Source: Pseudomonadota bacterium
GTDB taxonomy: Bacteria > Pseudomonadota > Alphaproteobacteria > Caulobacterales > Caulobacteraceae
Assembly (NCBI GenBank): GCA_023456105.1
Contig: JAEYAO010000002.1
Location: forward strand, 1-35,695
Length of the DNA stretch: 35,695 nucleotides
Direction of reading: 5' to 3'
Under the pieces are notes generated by a model. The model saw only the letters and a program-made list of their open reading frames with translations. It made no database searches and had not been told where the DNA came from. Below are positions 23,541 to 33,844 of the stretch, piece after piece (within the stretch, counting starts at the first letter, position 1; every line of letters starts with the position of its first letter). A program made the position numbers and the translations under genes.

Positions 23541-25133
23541 ATGCCAAAGCTGACCTCGGCGGTTGATCCGCACAGCCCCCAGTACAAAGCCCTGCAGGCG
23601 CACAACAGCGCCTTGATCGACGATCTGCGCGCGCGCGTGGCGCAGGCGGCGCGCGGGGGATCGGACAAGGCGCGGGACCGACACGTCTCGCGCGGCAAGC
23701 TGCTGCCACGGGACCGGGTGGAGCGGCTGCTGGACCCGGGTTCGCCGTTTCTGGAGGTCAGCCAACTGGCCGCGAACGGCATGTACGACGACGAGGCGCC
23801 GGGCGCGGGCGTGATCGCCGGGATCGGCCGTGTCTCAGGCCGCGAGGTCATGATCGTCGCCAACGATCCCACGGTGAAGGGCGGCGCCTACTTCCCCATG
23901 ACGGTCACGAAGCACCTGCGCGCCCAGGAGATCGCCGAACAGAACCGCCTGCCGTGCGTCTATCTGGTCGACTCCGGTGGGGCCAACCTGCCGCACCAGG
24001 CCGAAGTGTTTCCCGACCGCGACCATTTCGGCCGCATCTTCTTCAACCAGGCGCGGATGAGCGCAGCCGGCATTCCCCAGATCGCCTGCGTCATGGGTCT
24101 GTCCACCGCTGGCGGCGCCTATGTCCCGGCCATGTCGGACGAGACGGTGATCGTCAGGAACCAGGGCGCCATCTTCCTGGCCGGTCCGCCGCTGGTGAAG
24201 GCGGCGACCGGAGAGGTCATCTCCGCCGAGGAATTGGGCGGCGCCGAGACCCACGGCCGCCGCTCGGGCGTGGTCGACCATGTGGCCGAGAACGACGAGC
24301 ACGCGCTGGAGATCGTCCGCTCGATCGTCGCCAATCTGAACACGGTCAAGACGGTGGACATGGACGTGCGCGAACCCCGCGCGCCGGCCTTCGACCCCGC
24401 CGAGCTCTATGGCCTGATCCCGGAGGACGTGCGCGCGCCCTACGACGTGCACGAGGTTATCGCCCGCATCGTCGACGGATCGGAGTTCGACGAGTTCAAG
24501 GCCCTGTACGGCTCGACCCTGGTGTGCGGCTTTGCGCGCATCTGGGGCTATCCGGTCGCCATCCTGGCCAACAACGGCGTGCTGTTCGGCGAAAGCGCGC
24601 AAAAGGGCGCGCACTTCATCGAGCTGGCCTGCAAGCGCAAGATTCCGCTGCTGTTCCTGCAGAACATTTCGGGCTTCATGGTCGGCGGCAAGTACGAGGC
24701 GGGCGGCATCGCCAAGGACGGCGCTAAGCTGGTGACGGCCGTCGCTTCGGCCGAGGTGCCCAAGTTCACCGTCCTGATCGGCGGCAGCTTCGGCGCCGGC
24801 AACTACGGCATGTGCGGTCGGGCCTATTCGCCGCGTTTCCTGTTCACCTGGCCGAACAGCCGCATCGGCGTGATGGGCGGCGAACAGGCCGCCAGCGTCC
24901 TCGCCACCGTGCACCGTGACGCCGAGACCTGGAGCGCGGAAGACGCCGAGGCCTTCAAGGCGCCGATCCGCCAGAAGTACGAGGACGAGGGCAATCCCTA
25001 CTACGCCACCGCCCGCCTCTGGGACGACGGGATCATCGACCCGGCCCAGACCCGAGACGTGCTTGGGCTCGCCATCAGCGCCAGCCTAAACGCCCCGATC
25101 CCGGATACAACCTTCGGCGTGTTCCGGATGTGA
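23541..25133 (+). CDS. mccB: Methylcrotonyl-CoA carboxylase, carboxyltransferase (beta) subunit
   Basis: 530 residues with the two crotonase-like halves of biotin-dependent carboxyltransferases. CVYLVDSGGANLPHQAEVFP, RDHFGRIFFNQARMSAAGIP and STAGGAYVPAMSDE are characteristic of methylcrotonyl-CoA rather than propionyl-CoA carboxylase. In the C-terminal half there are FLQNISGFMVGGKYEAGGIA and GSFGAGNYGMCGRAYSPRF. The enzyme carboxylates 3-methylcrotonyl-CoA to 3-methylglutaconyl-CoA in leucine breakdown. The substrate call is backed by liuC and the biotin subunit downstream. ATG 23541 fits the family start. The next gene begins 44 bases after the stop. Confidence 0.94.
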   Translation: MPKLTSAVDPHSPQYKALQAHNSALIDDLRARVAQAARGGSDKARDRHVSRGKLLPRDRVERLLDPGSPFLEVSQLAANGMYDDEAPGAGVIAGIGRVSGREVMIVANDPTVKGGAYFPMTVTKHLRAQEIAEQNRLPCVYLVDSGGANLPHQAEVFPDRDHFGRIFFNQARMSAAGIPQIACVMGLSTAGGAYVPAMSDETVIVRNQGAIFLAGPPLVKAATGEVISAEELGGAETHGRRSGVVDHVAENDEHALEIVRSIVANLNTVKTVDMDVREPRAPAFDPAELYGLIPEDVRAPYDVHEVIARIVDGSEFDEFKALYGSTLVCGFARIWGYPVAILANNGVLFGESAQKGAHFIELACKRKIPLLFLQNISGFMVGGKYEAGGIAKDGAKLVTAVASAEVPKFTVLIGGSFGAGNYGMCGRAYSPRFLFTWPNSRIGVMGGEQAASVLATVHRDAETWSAEDAEAFKAPIRQKYEDEGNPYYATARLWDDGIIDPAQTRDVLGLAISASLNAPIPDTTFGVFRM

Positions 25134-25177
25134 CCCAAGCCTGTTCCGGCGCGTTGTCCGGAGCAAAGGAGCTTTTG

Positions 25178-26083
25178 ATGACCGACCGCGAACTTCCGAC
25201 CGACGCCGAACTGAACGCCCTGGACGTCACCGACGCCGAGGAGGCGCAGATCAACGCCATCGCCCAGCCGCTGGTACCGGGCGCCGCGCCCGACGCCGAT
25301 GACGAACTGGTGCAGATCGACTCGACTGAGGACGGCGCGGTCTTCGTCACCATCAACCGGCCGCACAAGAAGAACGCCTTTGACGCCGCCACTGTAGCCG
25401 CCCTGCACGAGGCGTTCGACACCCTGCACGGGGCAGACAATGTGCGGGTCGTCTTCGTGCGCGGGGCGGGCGGGACCTTCAGCGCCGGCGCAGACCTCGC
25501 CTGGATGCGCGACGCCGCCGACTGGAGCGAAGGCGACAACCGCGACGACGCCATGGGCCTGGCAAAGATGCTGAAGAGCCTGCACGACGTGCCGGCCCTG
25601 ACGGTGGCCCTGGTCGAGGGCTCGGCCATGGGCGGGGGCGCCGGCATCGTCGCGGCCTGCGATATGGCGGTGGCGATCGGGGGCAGCCGCTTCGCCTTCT
25701 CCGAGGTCAAGCTGGGCCTGATCCCCGCGACCATCGCCCCCTATGTGGTCGAGGCCGTGGGCGCGCGCCGGGCGCGTCAGCTGTTCCTGACCGGCAACAT
25801 CTTCGACGCCGACTACGCCGCCCATGTGGGCCTGATCGACATGGTCCTGCCGGAAGGCTCGATGGACGAGTTCATCTCCATGCTGAGCGACAGCCTGGCC
25901 GGCAACGCGCCGGGGGCCATGGGCGACGCCAAGCGGCTGGTCCACCATGTCGCCGAGCACAAGCTGGACACCAGCTTGATCGAGGACACCGCCCGCCGCA
26001 TCGCCCGCGCCCGCGTCTCGCCGGAAGGACAGGAAGGCGTGCGCGCCTTTCTCGACAAGCGCCAGCCCAGCTGGTTCCAGTAA
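25178..26083 (+). CDS. liuC: Methylglutaconyl-CoA hydratase-like enoyl-CoA hydratase
   Basis: 301 residues of the crotonase family, between the two carboxylase subunits. That position points to hydration of 3-methylglutaconyl-CoA to HMG-CoA, the step after MCC. Seen are FVTINRPHKKNAFD, GAGGTFSAGADLAWM (oxyanion/CoA region), EGSAMGGGAGIVAACDMAVA and FAFSEVKLGLIPATIAPYVV with the likely catalytic Glu176. The last motif matches LiuC-type hydratases better than generic enoyl-CoA hydratases. ATG 25178 has AGGAG 7 bases upstream. About 45 residues at the N-terminus (TDAELNALDVTDAEEAQINA region), acidic and without family resemblance, precede the usual start of the fold; they are odd for this family. 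Confidence 0.85.
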   Translation: MTDRELPTDAELNALDVTDAEEAQINAIAQPLVPGAAPDADDELVQIDSTEDGAVFVTINRPHKKNAFDAATVAALHEAFDTLHGADNVRVVFVRGAGGTFSAGADLAWMRDAADWSEGDNRDDAMGLAKMLKSLHDVPALTVALVEGSAMGGGAGIVAACDMAVAIGGSRFAFSEVKLGLIPATIAPYVVEAVGARRARQLFLTGNIFDADYAAHVGLIDMVLPEGSMDEFISMLSDSLAGNAPGAMGDAKRLVHHVAEHKLDTSLIEDTARRIARARVSPEGQEGVRAFLDKRQPSWFQ

Positions 26084-26147
26084 ACCCCTCTTCGACAAGG
26101 GTGGCGACAAGACCGCCCATGCACGACGCCTTCCGGGAAGCCGCCTG

Positions 26148-28109
26148 ATGTTCACCTCCGTCCTGGTCGCCAATCGCGGCGAGATCGCTTGCCGCGTGTT
26201 CCGCACCGCGCGCCGCATGGGGATCCGCACGATCGCCGTCTATTCGGAAGCCGACGCACAGGCCCTGCACGTACGAGAGGCGGATGAGGCGGTGCCGATC
26301 GGCCCGGCGGCGGCGCGCGAGAGCTATCTCGACGCGGCCAAGGTGCTGGCGGCGGCCAGGGCCACGGGCGCCGAGGCCATCCACCCCGGCTACGGCTTCC
26401 TGTCCGAGAACGCCGACTTCGCGGAAGCCGTCATGGCGGCGGGGATCGTCTGGATCGGGCCGGATCCCGCCTCCATCCGCGCCATGGGCCTGAAGGACGC
26501 GGCGAAGACGCTGATGATCGGGGCCGGCGTGCCCGTCACCCCCGGCTATCAGGGCGAGAACCAGTCCGCCGCCCACCTAGCGGCCGAGGCCGATCGCATC
26601 GGCTACCCCGTCCTGATCAAGGCCGTGGCCGGCGGCGGCGGCAAGGGCATGAAGCGGGTGGACCGGCCCGAGGACTTCGCCGACGGCCTGGCCAGCGCCC
26701 AGCGCGAGGGCAAGGCGGCGTTCGGCGACGACCGGGTGCTGATCGAACGCTACATCACCCGCCCGCGCCACATCGAGGTTCAGGTGTTCGGCGACCGCCA
26801 CGGCGAGGTCGTCCACCTGTTCGAACGCGACTGCTCCTTGCAGCGCCGCCACCAGAAGGTGATCGAAGAGGCGCCCGCGCCCGGCATGGACGATGCGACC
26901 CGCGCCGCCGTCACCGAGGCCGCGATCAAGGCGGCGCGCGCCGTGAACTACGTCGGCGCCGGCACGGTCGAGTTCATCGCCGATGCGTCGGAAGGGCTGA
27001 AGGCTGACCGCATCTGGTTCATGGAGATGAACACACGCCTGCAGGTCGAGCATCCGGTGACTGAAAGCGTCACGGGCGTGGATCTGGTCGAATGGCAGTT
27101 CCGCGTCGCCGCCGGCGAGCCGCTGCCGCTGAAGCAGGACGAGATTGCGCTGAACGGCTGGGCCATGGAGGCGCGCCTCTATGCCGAGGATCCGGCGAAC
27201 GGCTTTCTGCCGTCCATCGGCCGGCTGGATCATTTCCGCCTGCCGGACGACGTCCGCATCGACACGGGCGTGGAGCAGGGGGGCGAGGTCAGCCAGTTCT
27301 ACGATCCCATGATCGCCAAGCTGATCGTGCACGAGGACACGCGCGAAGCGGCGGCCGAGCGGCTGGCGCAGGCCTGCGGCGAGGTCGAGGTCTGGCCCGT
27401 CCGCACCAACGCCGCCTTTCTGAAGCGCTGCCTTGAGCATCCTCGCTTTGTCGAGGGCGACGTGGACACCAGCTTTATCGGCGTGGAGGAGGCGACACTG
27501 GCGGCGCGCGATAACGGCGCGGCCCGCGACGCCGCCCTGACCCTGATCGCCGAGGCGGCGCTGGACGCCGCTCCGCGTCCTGGGGACGGCGGTTCGCCAT
27601 GGGGCGGCCAGCCGGGTCTCTCCTACGGGCTCCGACTCAACGCGCCGGCGCGCGCGACCACCCGCGCCCGGCTCGACGGCGAAGCGATCCAGGGAGAGGT
27701 CGCGCCGTCGCCCGACGGCTGGCGGCTGCAGGACGGATCGGCGTCCCACGTCGGCTTTGATCAGGTGCAGGTCGGCGAGCGCCTCTTCGGCTTTCAGGCC
27801 GACGGCGACGACTTCGTGCTGTTCGTCGATGGAGAGGCGAGACGCGTGGAACCTTTCCGCGTCAAGGCGGCGGCGTCAGGGGCGGCGTCCGACGGCGCCC
27901 TGCGGGCGCCCATGCCCGGCCGGATCGTCGCCGCGCCGCTCTCGGACGGAGACGCCGTGGCCAAGGGTCAGACTGTGGTGGTGCTGGAGGCGATGAAGAT
28001 GGAGCACGCGCTGGTGGCGCCGTTCGACGGCGTGGTCAGCCTGTTCGGCGCCGTCGGCGATCAGGTCGTCGACGGCGCCGTGCTGGCGCAGGTGCAGGTC
28101 GCCGAGTGA
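26148..28109 (+). CDS. mccA: Methylcrotonyl-CoA carboxylase, biotin-containing alpha subunit
   Basis: 653 residues. The biotin carboxylase domain (about 1-450) begins FTSVLVANRGEIACRVFRTA and has the ATP-grasp loop AVAGGGGKGMKRV, with FMEMNTRLQVEHPVTESVTG in the catalytic region. A BT-like linker follows, and the C-terminal biotinyl domain carries VVLEAMKMEHALVAP with Lys617 as the biotin site. It makes carboxybiotin for MccB. It lies 64 bases after liuC in the order mccB-liuC-mccA. The acetyl-CoA/propionyl-CoA carboxylase alpha subunits are close relatives, so the assignment rests mainly on the neighbours. Confidence 0.93.
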   Translation: MFTSVLVANRGEIACRVFRTARRMGIRTIAVYSEADAQALHVREADEAVPIGPAAARESYLDAAKVLAAARATGAEAIHPGYGFLSENADFAEAVMAAGIVWIGPDPASIRAMGLKDAAKTLMIGAGVPVTPGYQGENQSAAHLAAEADRIGYPVLIKAVAGGGGKGMKRVDRPEDFADGLASAQREGKAAFGDDRVLIERYITRPRHIEVQVFGDRHGEVVHLFERDCSLQRRHQKVIEEAPAPGMDDATRAAVTEAAIKAARAVNYVGAGTVEFIADASEGLKADRIWFMEMNTRLQVEHPVTESVTGVDLVEWQFRVAAGEPLPLKQDEIALNGWAMEARLYAEDPANGFLPSIGRLDHFRLPDDVRIDTGVEQGGEVSQFYDPMIAKLIVHEDTREAAAERLAQACGEVEVWPVRTNAAFLKRCLEHPRFVEGDVDTSFIGVEEATLAARDNGAARDAALTLIAEAALDAAPRPGDGGSPWGGQPGLSYGLRLNAPARATTRARLDGEAIQGEVAPSPDGWRLQDGSASHVGFDQVQVGERLFGFQADGDDFVLFVDGEARRVEPFRVKAAASGAASDGALRAPMPGRIVAAPLSDGDAVAKGQTVVVLEAMKMEHALVAPFDGVVSLFGAVGDQVVDGAVLAQVQVAE

Positions 28110-28113
28110 AGCG

Positions 28114-28404
28114 CTAGATCCCGATCCCGGCCATGGGGCGGGTGATCACCGTGTCGCCCCAGGTGGCGATCAACGCGAGCGCCGGTCTCAGCACTTCCGA
28201 AGCCTTGATGTCCGCCACCCAGGCGCGATGGGCCTCTTCGCTGGCCCAGATCTCGGTGACCCACAGGCTGTCCGGTCCGTCCGCGCCGAGGGCGACCACA
28301 TAGTGGTGACAGCCGCGCCGGTTCGCGGCGGGGTCCAGCAGCGTCAGGGCCAGCTCCTCGCGCCGGCCGCTCGCGGCGGTGAGGGGAGTGATCAATCCGT
28401 ACAT
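28114..28404 (-). CDS. YgiN-like antibiotic biosynthesis monooxygenase (ABM) domain protein
   Basis: 96 residues, a single ABM/dimeric alpha-beta barrel domain (PF03992). It starts MYGLITPLTAASGRREELAL and has CHHYVVALGADGPDSLWVTE and IWASEEAHRAWVADIKASEV, all as in YgiN-type quinol/small-molecule monooxygenases or stress proteins. The substrate is unknown. ATG 28404 fits the family; an in-frame ATG at 28452 would add 16 unrelated residues. The stop lies only four bases beyond that of mccA on the other strand, so the two genes converge tightly without room for a terminator. Confidence 0.85.
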   Translation of the reverse strand: MYGLITPLTAASGRREELALTLLDPAANRRGCHHYVVALGADGPDSLWVTEIWASEEAHRAWVADIKASEVLRPALALIATWGDTVITRPMAGIGI

Positions 28405-28508
28405 TGCGATCCAATGGGCCTTGGAAGACAGGCGTCGCGTCCATCCCGCCATAGGCCGTCTTCATTAAGATTGTAGCCACCGGGTCCGCGCCTTCCTACT
28501 TGGCGGCC

Positions 28509-28907
28509 ATGCCCCTTCACATGATCAAGCTGGGCGTCGGCGTGCCCGACGTCGAATGGCTGGAGCGACGCGCCCAGAGCGGACAGCCGCACATCGTCCA
28601 CACCCGCATGACGCCCAAGCGGGCGGCCGAGATCGAAGACGGCGGCTCGCTGTTCTGGGTGGTCAAGGGAACGATCGTCTGCCGCCAGCCGGTGCTGGAC
28701 ATCCGCACCCATGGCGAAGGCAAGGCCAGCCGCTGTGAGATCACGCTGGAGCCGGTGGTGGTCCGCACCGCGCCCCTGGCGAGGCGTCCGTTTCAGGGCT
28801 GGCGCTATTTCGAGGCCAAGGACGCCCCGGTCGATCTGTCGTCGGTCGATGCGGGCGAGGCGCCGGACGAACTGGTGCGCCAGCTTCGCGAACTCGGGGC
28901 CTGGTAG
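28509..28907 (+). CDS. DUF1489 family protein
   Basis: 132 residues. PLHMIKLGVGVPDVEWLERR, then HTRMTPKRAAEI, GSLFWVVKGTIVCRQPVLDI and PFQGWRYFEAKDAP match DUF1489 (PF07370), a soluble single-domain family widespread in alphaproteobacteria and of unknown function. The ATG at 28509 gives the family N-terminus. It diverges from the ABM gene across 104 bases and lies 47 bases before the MATE gene in the same direction. Confidence 0.9.
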   Translation: MPLHMIKLGVGVPDVEWLERRAQSGQPHIVHTRMTPKRAAEIEDGGSLFWVVKGTIVCRQPVLDIRTHGEGKASRCEITLEPVVVRTAPLARRPFQGWRYFEAKDAPVDLSSVDAGEAPDELVRQLRELGAW

Positions 28908-28954
28908 GCCGCTGAGTTGACCCGGACGGCCGCGCGTGGTCTGGGCCGCCTCCT

Positions 28955-30298
28955 ATGTCCGTCCTGTCGACCGAAACCCGCTCCACCCTGCGCCAGTTGT
29001 CGTCCCTGGCCTGGCCGGTCGTGCTGGCGCGCATCGGCATCATGACCATGGGCCTGACCGACGCCATCGTGGTCGGCCATTATTCGTCGCAGGAGCTGGC
29101 ATTTCACTCGCTGGCCTGGGCGCCGTCGTCGGTGGTGTTGACCACCGCCGTCGGCCTGATGATGGGCGTGCAGGTGATGACCGCGCGCATGCTGGGCGAG
29201 GGGCGGGATGCCGAGGTGGGCGCGGTGCTGCGGCGCGGCGTGGTCTACTCGCTGCAGATCGGCGTGGCGTCGCTGCTGCTGATGGTCCTGGCCGGACCCT
29301 GGATCATGCGCAACGCCGGCTTCGAGGACGGACTGGGCGAGGGCGCGGCCCTGCCTCTGGTGATCTTCGCCCTGTCCATGCCCGCCTATCTGATCTCGGT
29401 GGCGGCCCAGTTCTTTCTGGAGGGGCTGTCGCGGCCCAAGCCCGGCATGTGGGCCATGTGGGTGGCCAACGGCGTCAACGTTGCGCTGAACCTTCTGCTG
29501 GTGCCTGACCTGCTGAACCTCGGCGTGGACGGCGCGGCGGCCTCGGCCTGGGCCACCTTCGGCGCGCGCACGGCGCTGGCGGTGTTTCTGGTGATCTACA
29601 TCGTCCGTCTGCCCGAGGCGAACAGCTGGAACCTCTGGCGCAAGCCCGCGCGCGACCGTGCGACCGAGCGCGAACAGGTCAAGGTGGGCCTCGGCGCCGG
29701 CGCCTCCAACTTCATCGAGGTCGGGGCCTTCGCCGCCATGACGGTGATCGCGGGCCTGCTGGGCGCGGCCGAGACCGCCGGCTGGGCCATCGTCATCAAC
29801 ATGTCCGCCATCGTCTTCATGATGCCCATGGGCCTGTCGTCAGCCACCGCCGTGGTGGTGGGCCAGAGCTACGGCTCAGGCGATCGCGCCGGCGTGCTGC
29901 GAGGCGGCTTGGTGGGCCTGGCGGTGGTGACGGTGCTGGCGCTGATCGTGGCCCTGGTCATCTGGCCGACGGCGGCGCTGCTGGTGCGGGCCTACAGCAC
30001 CGATCCGGCGGTGGTCGCCATCGCGGGACCGGCGCTGGCGCTGGCGACCCTGTTCTTCGTCGCCGACGGCATCCAGGTCGTGGCGGCCCAGGCGAACCGA
30101 GCCGCCGGCGACGTCTGGTGGCCGACGATCATGCACTTCGGCTCGTATGGACTAGTGATGATCCCGCTGGGCTGGGTGCTGGCGCACCAGATGGGCGTCG
30201 ACGGTCTGGTGTGGGCGGTGATCATCGCCAGCCTGGTGTCGGGCGGACTGCTGACCGGCCGCTTCCTGCGCGTGGCGAGGCGGCCGCTGCGGGTCTGA
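28955..30298 (+). CDS. MATE family multidrug/metabolite exporter
   Basis: 447 residues with twelve predicted membrane helices in two similar halves. The first half begins LRQLSSLAWPVVLARIGIMT and MGLTDAIVVGHYSSQELAFH, the conserved MATE helix 1-2 region; the second half has GAGASNFIEVGAFAAMTVIA and LSSATAVVVGQSYGSGDRAG, its repeat. MATE proteins export cationic drugs or metabolites in exchange for Na+ or H+; which one applies is not visible. It is in the inner membrane. The start at 28955 is close to DUF1489 but no obvious link is known. No regulator gene is adjacent. Confidence 0.93.
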   Translation: MSVLSTETRSTLRQLSSLAWPVVLARIGIMTMGLTDAIVVGHYSSQELAFHSLAWAPSSVVLTTAVGLMMGVQVMTARMLGEGRDAEVGAVLRRGVVYSLQIGVASLLLMVLAGPWIMRNAGFEDGLGEGAALPLVIFALSMPAYLISVAAQFFLEGLSRPKPGMWAMWVANGVNVALNLLLVPDLLNLGVDGAAASAWATFGARTALAVFLVIYIVRLPEANSWNLWRKPARDRATEREQVKVGLGAGASNFIEVGAFAAMTVIAGLLGAAETAGWAIVINMSAIVFMMPMGLSSATAVVVGQSYGSGDRAGVLRGGLVGLAVVTVLALIVALVIWPTAALLVRAYSTDPAVVAIAGPALALATLFFVADGIQVVAAQANRAAGDVWWPTIMHFGSYGLVMIPLGWVLAHQMGVDGLVWAVIIASLVSGGLLTGRFLRVARRPLRV

Positions 30299-30308
30299 TC
30301 CCGCCAAG

Positions 30309-30337
30309 GGTGACGCCTGCCGTGGCGCTCGCTATAT
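30309..30337 (+). promoter_or_regulatory. Candidate promoter of metG
   Basis: GGTGAC (30309-30314) and CTATAT (30332-30337) are 17 bases apart, a plausible -35/-10 pair in the 69-base gap between the MATE exporter and metG. Transcription would begin near 30344, leaving a short leader. The -35 match is weak. Confidence 0.35.
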
Positions 30338-30367
30338 CCGACGCCTCCCCGAACCGTCTGGACGACC

Positions 30368-32071
<1,704 letters not shown>

Positions 32072-32075
32072 CGCG

Positions 32076-32627
32076 ATGACCGAGCGCGGCGGATCGTTCG
32101 GCGACCTGCTGAGCGAGGATCAGGCGGAAGATCGCGCGCTTGTCGCCGGAACCGAAGCCTACGCCGCCCTGCGCCGTCGGGACGCCCAGCGCCGCGCGCG
32201 AGTGCTGCGCCTGCTCGCGTCCGATCCGCCGAAGACCGCCGAAGACGTCTACGCCGCCGCCTGGGTGCTGAACCACGGCGACAGCAGCGATGAAGCCTTT
32301 CGGGCGCATCAGCTCGCAAGCCGCGCCGATCAGCTCGGCTATCGCAAGGCTCGCTGGCTGGCGGCGGCGGCGCTGGATCGTTCGCTGATGTATGCGGGCC
32401 GGCCGCAGAAGTTCGGCTCCAACATCGTCCCCGATGGGCAAGGCTGGCGGCTGTGGGACGTCGATCCGGCGACCACGGATGCGGAGCGCGCGCAGCACGA
32501 CATGCCGCCGCTCCAGCAGATGCGCCAGCGCGCGGCGGCGATGACCGATCCGCAGCCCGACTTCGCCGGCGCTCCGCAGTGGATGCGGGACGCCCTGGCG
32601 CGCTGGGCTACTGATCGCCCTCGATGA
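32076..32627 (+). CDS. DUF6624-like protein of unknown function
   Basis: 183 residues, soluble, no signal peptide. AWVLNHGDSSDEAFRAHQLA and ARWLAAAALDRSLMYAGRPQ followed by KFGSN match what I recall of DUF6624, a family sometimes named as a hypothetical enzyme-like domain; no catalytic residues are known. The ATG at 32076 lies 4 bases past the metG stop with GGAGG about 9 bases upstream inside metG, so the two are probably coupled. The 3' end overlaps the rhodanese gene on the other strand by 20 bases. Confidence 0.75.
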   Translation: MTERGGSFGDLLSEDQAEDRALVAGTEAYAALRRRDAQRRARVLRLLASDPPKTAEDVYAAAWVLNHGDSSDEAFRAHQLASRADQLGYRKARWLAAAALDRSLMYAGRPQKFGSNIVPDGQGWRLWDVDPATTDAERAQHDMPPLQQMRQRAAAMTDPQPDFAGAPQWMRDALARWATDRPR

Positions 32628-32946
32628 CAGGCAGGCCGGCCGCTCGCCAGGCCAGGATGCCGCCGTCTATGTTGACCACCGCCTGGCCGTCCGGCCCCTC
32701 TGGACCAAAGGCCTCGCACACCCGGCCGCTGCGTCCGCCGACGCGGCACATGATGATCACCGTCTTGTCGGCCGGCAGGTCCAGTTCCAGCCAGGCCTGA
32801 GGCATTTGGCTGAGCGGCGCCAAGATCGCGCCCTCGATGCGGGCGGCGGCGAACTCGTCCGACTCGCGCACGTCGATCAGCACCGCCTCGCCGGCTTCGA
32901 TCAGGTCGTGCGCCTGCTGGACGTCGACGGCGGCCACGCCCGTCAT
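32608..32946 (-). CDS. Rhodanese-like domain protein
   Basis: 112 residues, a single rhodanese domain (PF00581). AVLIDVRESDEFAAARIEGA is the N-terminal signature, MCRVGGRSG holds the active-site Cys (near residue 67), and NIDGGILAWRAAGLPV is the C-terminal signature. Such single-domain proteins carry sulfur as a persulfide; the acceptor is not known. Its ATG overlaps the TGA of the TerC-like gene by four bases (ATGA), so the pair is translationally coupled. Confidence 0.92.
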   Translation of the reverse strand: MTGVAAVDVQQAHDLIEAGEAVLIDVRESDEFAAARIEGAILAPLSQMPQAWLELDLPADKTVIIMCRVGGRSGRVCEAFGPEGPDGQAVVNIDGGILAWRAAGLPVIEGDQ

Positions 32947-33755
32947 CGGGCGGCGGCCGGGTCGGGTTCGGCGGGGCCAGGCACTTCGCTGGTCTCGCTC
33001 CGCTGCCGGCCGAGATGATGCGCGGCTTCCTCTTCACCGATCTCCAGGAAGGCGGGGGCGGAGGCGTTGAACTGTTCCAGGTTGCCCGTGCGGACCACCA
33101 CCTGGCGCGCGCCGTCCCAGATCATATGGAGCGCGACGTACAGCACCACGACCAGCCCGATATAGCCGATCCAGCGATAGCGGTGCAGCAGCTTGGCGAT
33201 GAAGGTCGCCGCCACACCCATCAGGGCGATCGACAGCACCAGGCCGAACACCATGATCCAGGGGTGCTCGTGCGCGGCGCCGGCCACCGCCAGCACATTG
33301 TCCAGCGACATGGTGATGTCGGCCACCATGATCTGAAGCAGGGCCGCGCCGAAGGTCTTGCGCTTGAGGCCCAGCTCCTCGGGCGAGGGACCCTGGCCGT
33401 GCTCGATGCTAAGGGCCAGCTCGAGCTCGGCCTCGGCTTCGGCCTGGTCGTGGGTGCGCTGCTCCTGCAGTTCGCGCCACATCTTCCAGCACACCCACAG
33501 CAGCAGCAGCCCGCCGGCCAGCAGCAGGCCGACCAGCGCCAGCAGTTGCACGGTGATCAAGGCGAAGCCGATCCGCATCACCACCGCGGCGGCCAGGCCG
33601 ATCAGGATCGCCTTCTTGCGCTGTTCCTGGGGCAGGGCGGCGGCGGCGAGGCCCACGGCCACGGCGTTGTCGCCGGCCAGCACCAGATCCATCAGCAGGA
33701 CCTGGCCAAGGGCGGACGCCTGGCTGGCGAATTCGGGGGAGGCGAAGAATTCCAT
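32943..33755 (-). CDS. TerC family (YjbE-like) integral membrane protein
   Basis: 270 residues with about seven membrane helices. The TerC metal-site motifs are present in both halves: MDLVLAGDNAVAVGLAAAAL (helix 1) and MVADITMSLDNVLAVAGAAH (helix 4). LPQEQRKKAILIG is the conserved loop of the YjbE-type subgroup. Members of TerC are thought to export Mn2+ or metallate secreted enzymes; tellurite resistance genes are not nearby. A charged loop (about 90-125, with QEQRTHDQAEAEAELELALS) and a hydrophilic C-terminal tail (from about 232) make it longer than usual. ATG 33755 is chosen over the upstream start at 33800 by family fit. It leads a two-gene unit with the rhodanese. Confidence 0.9.
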   Translation of the reverse strand: MEFFASPEFASQASALGQVLLMDLVLAGDNAVAVGLAAAALPQEQRKKAILIGLAAAVVMRIGFALITVQLLALVGLLLAGGLLLLWVCWKMWRELQEQRTHDQAEAEAELELALSIEHGQGPSPEELGLKRKTFGAALLQIMVADITMSLDNVLAVAGAAHEHPWIMVFGLVLSIALMGVAATFIAKLLHRYRWIGYIGLVVVLYVALHMIWDGARQVVVRTGNLEQFNASAPAFLEIGEEEAAHHLGRQRSETSEVPGPAEPDPAAAR

Positions 33756-33844
33756 AAACCGCTCTCTAGCCGCGACCTCTCGCCGCGCCAAGCGCCGCAC
33801 CTGTTCTCGGGCGCATCGGCAGGCCGGCTAAGAGGAAAAGGGGG

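Noticed and set aside
33756..33844. Possible Mn2+ (yybP-ykoY) riboswitch upstream of the TerC/YjbE-like gene
   Set aside because: Some YjbE-type genes carry one, but the 89-base gap is short and I cannot find the conserved yybP-ykoY core in it.
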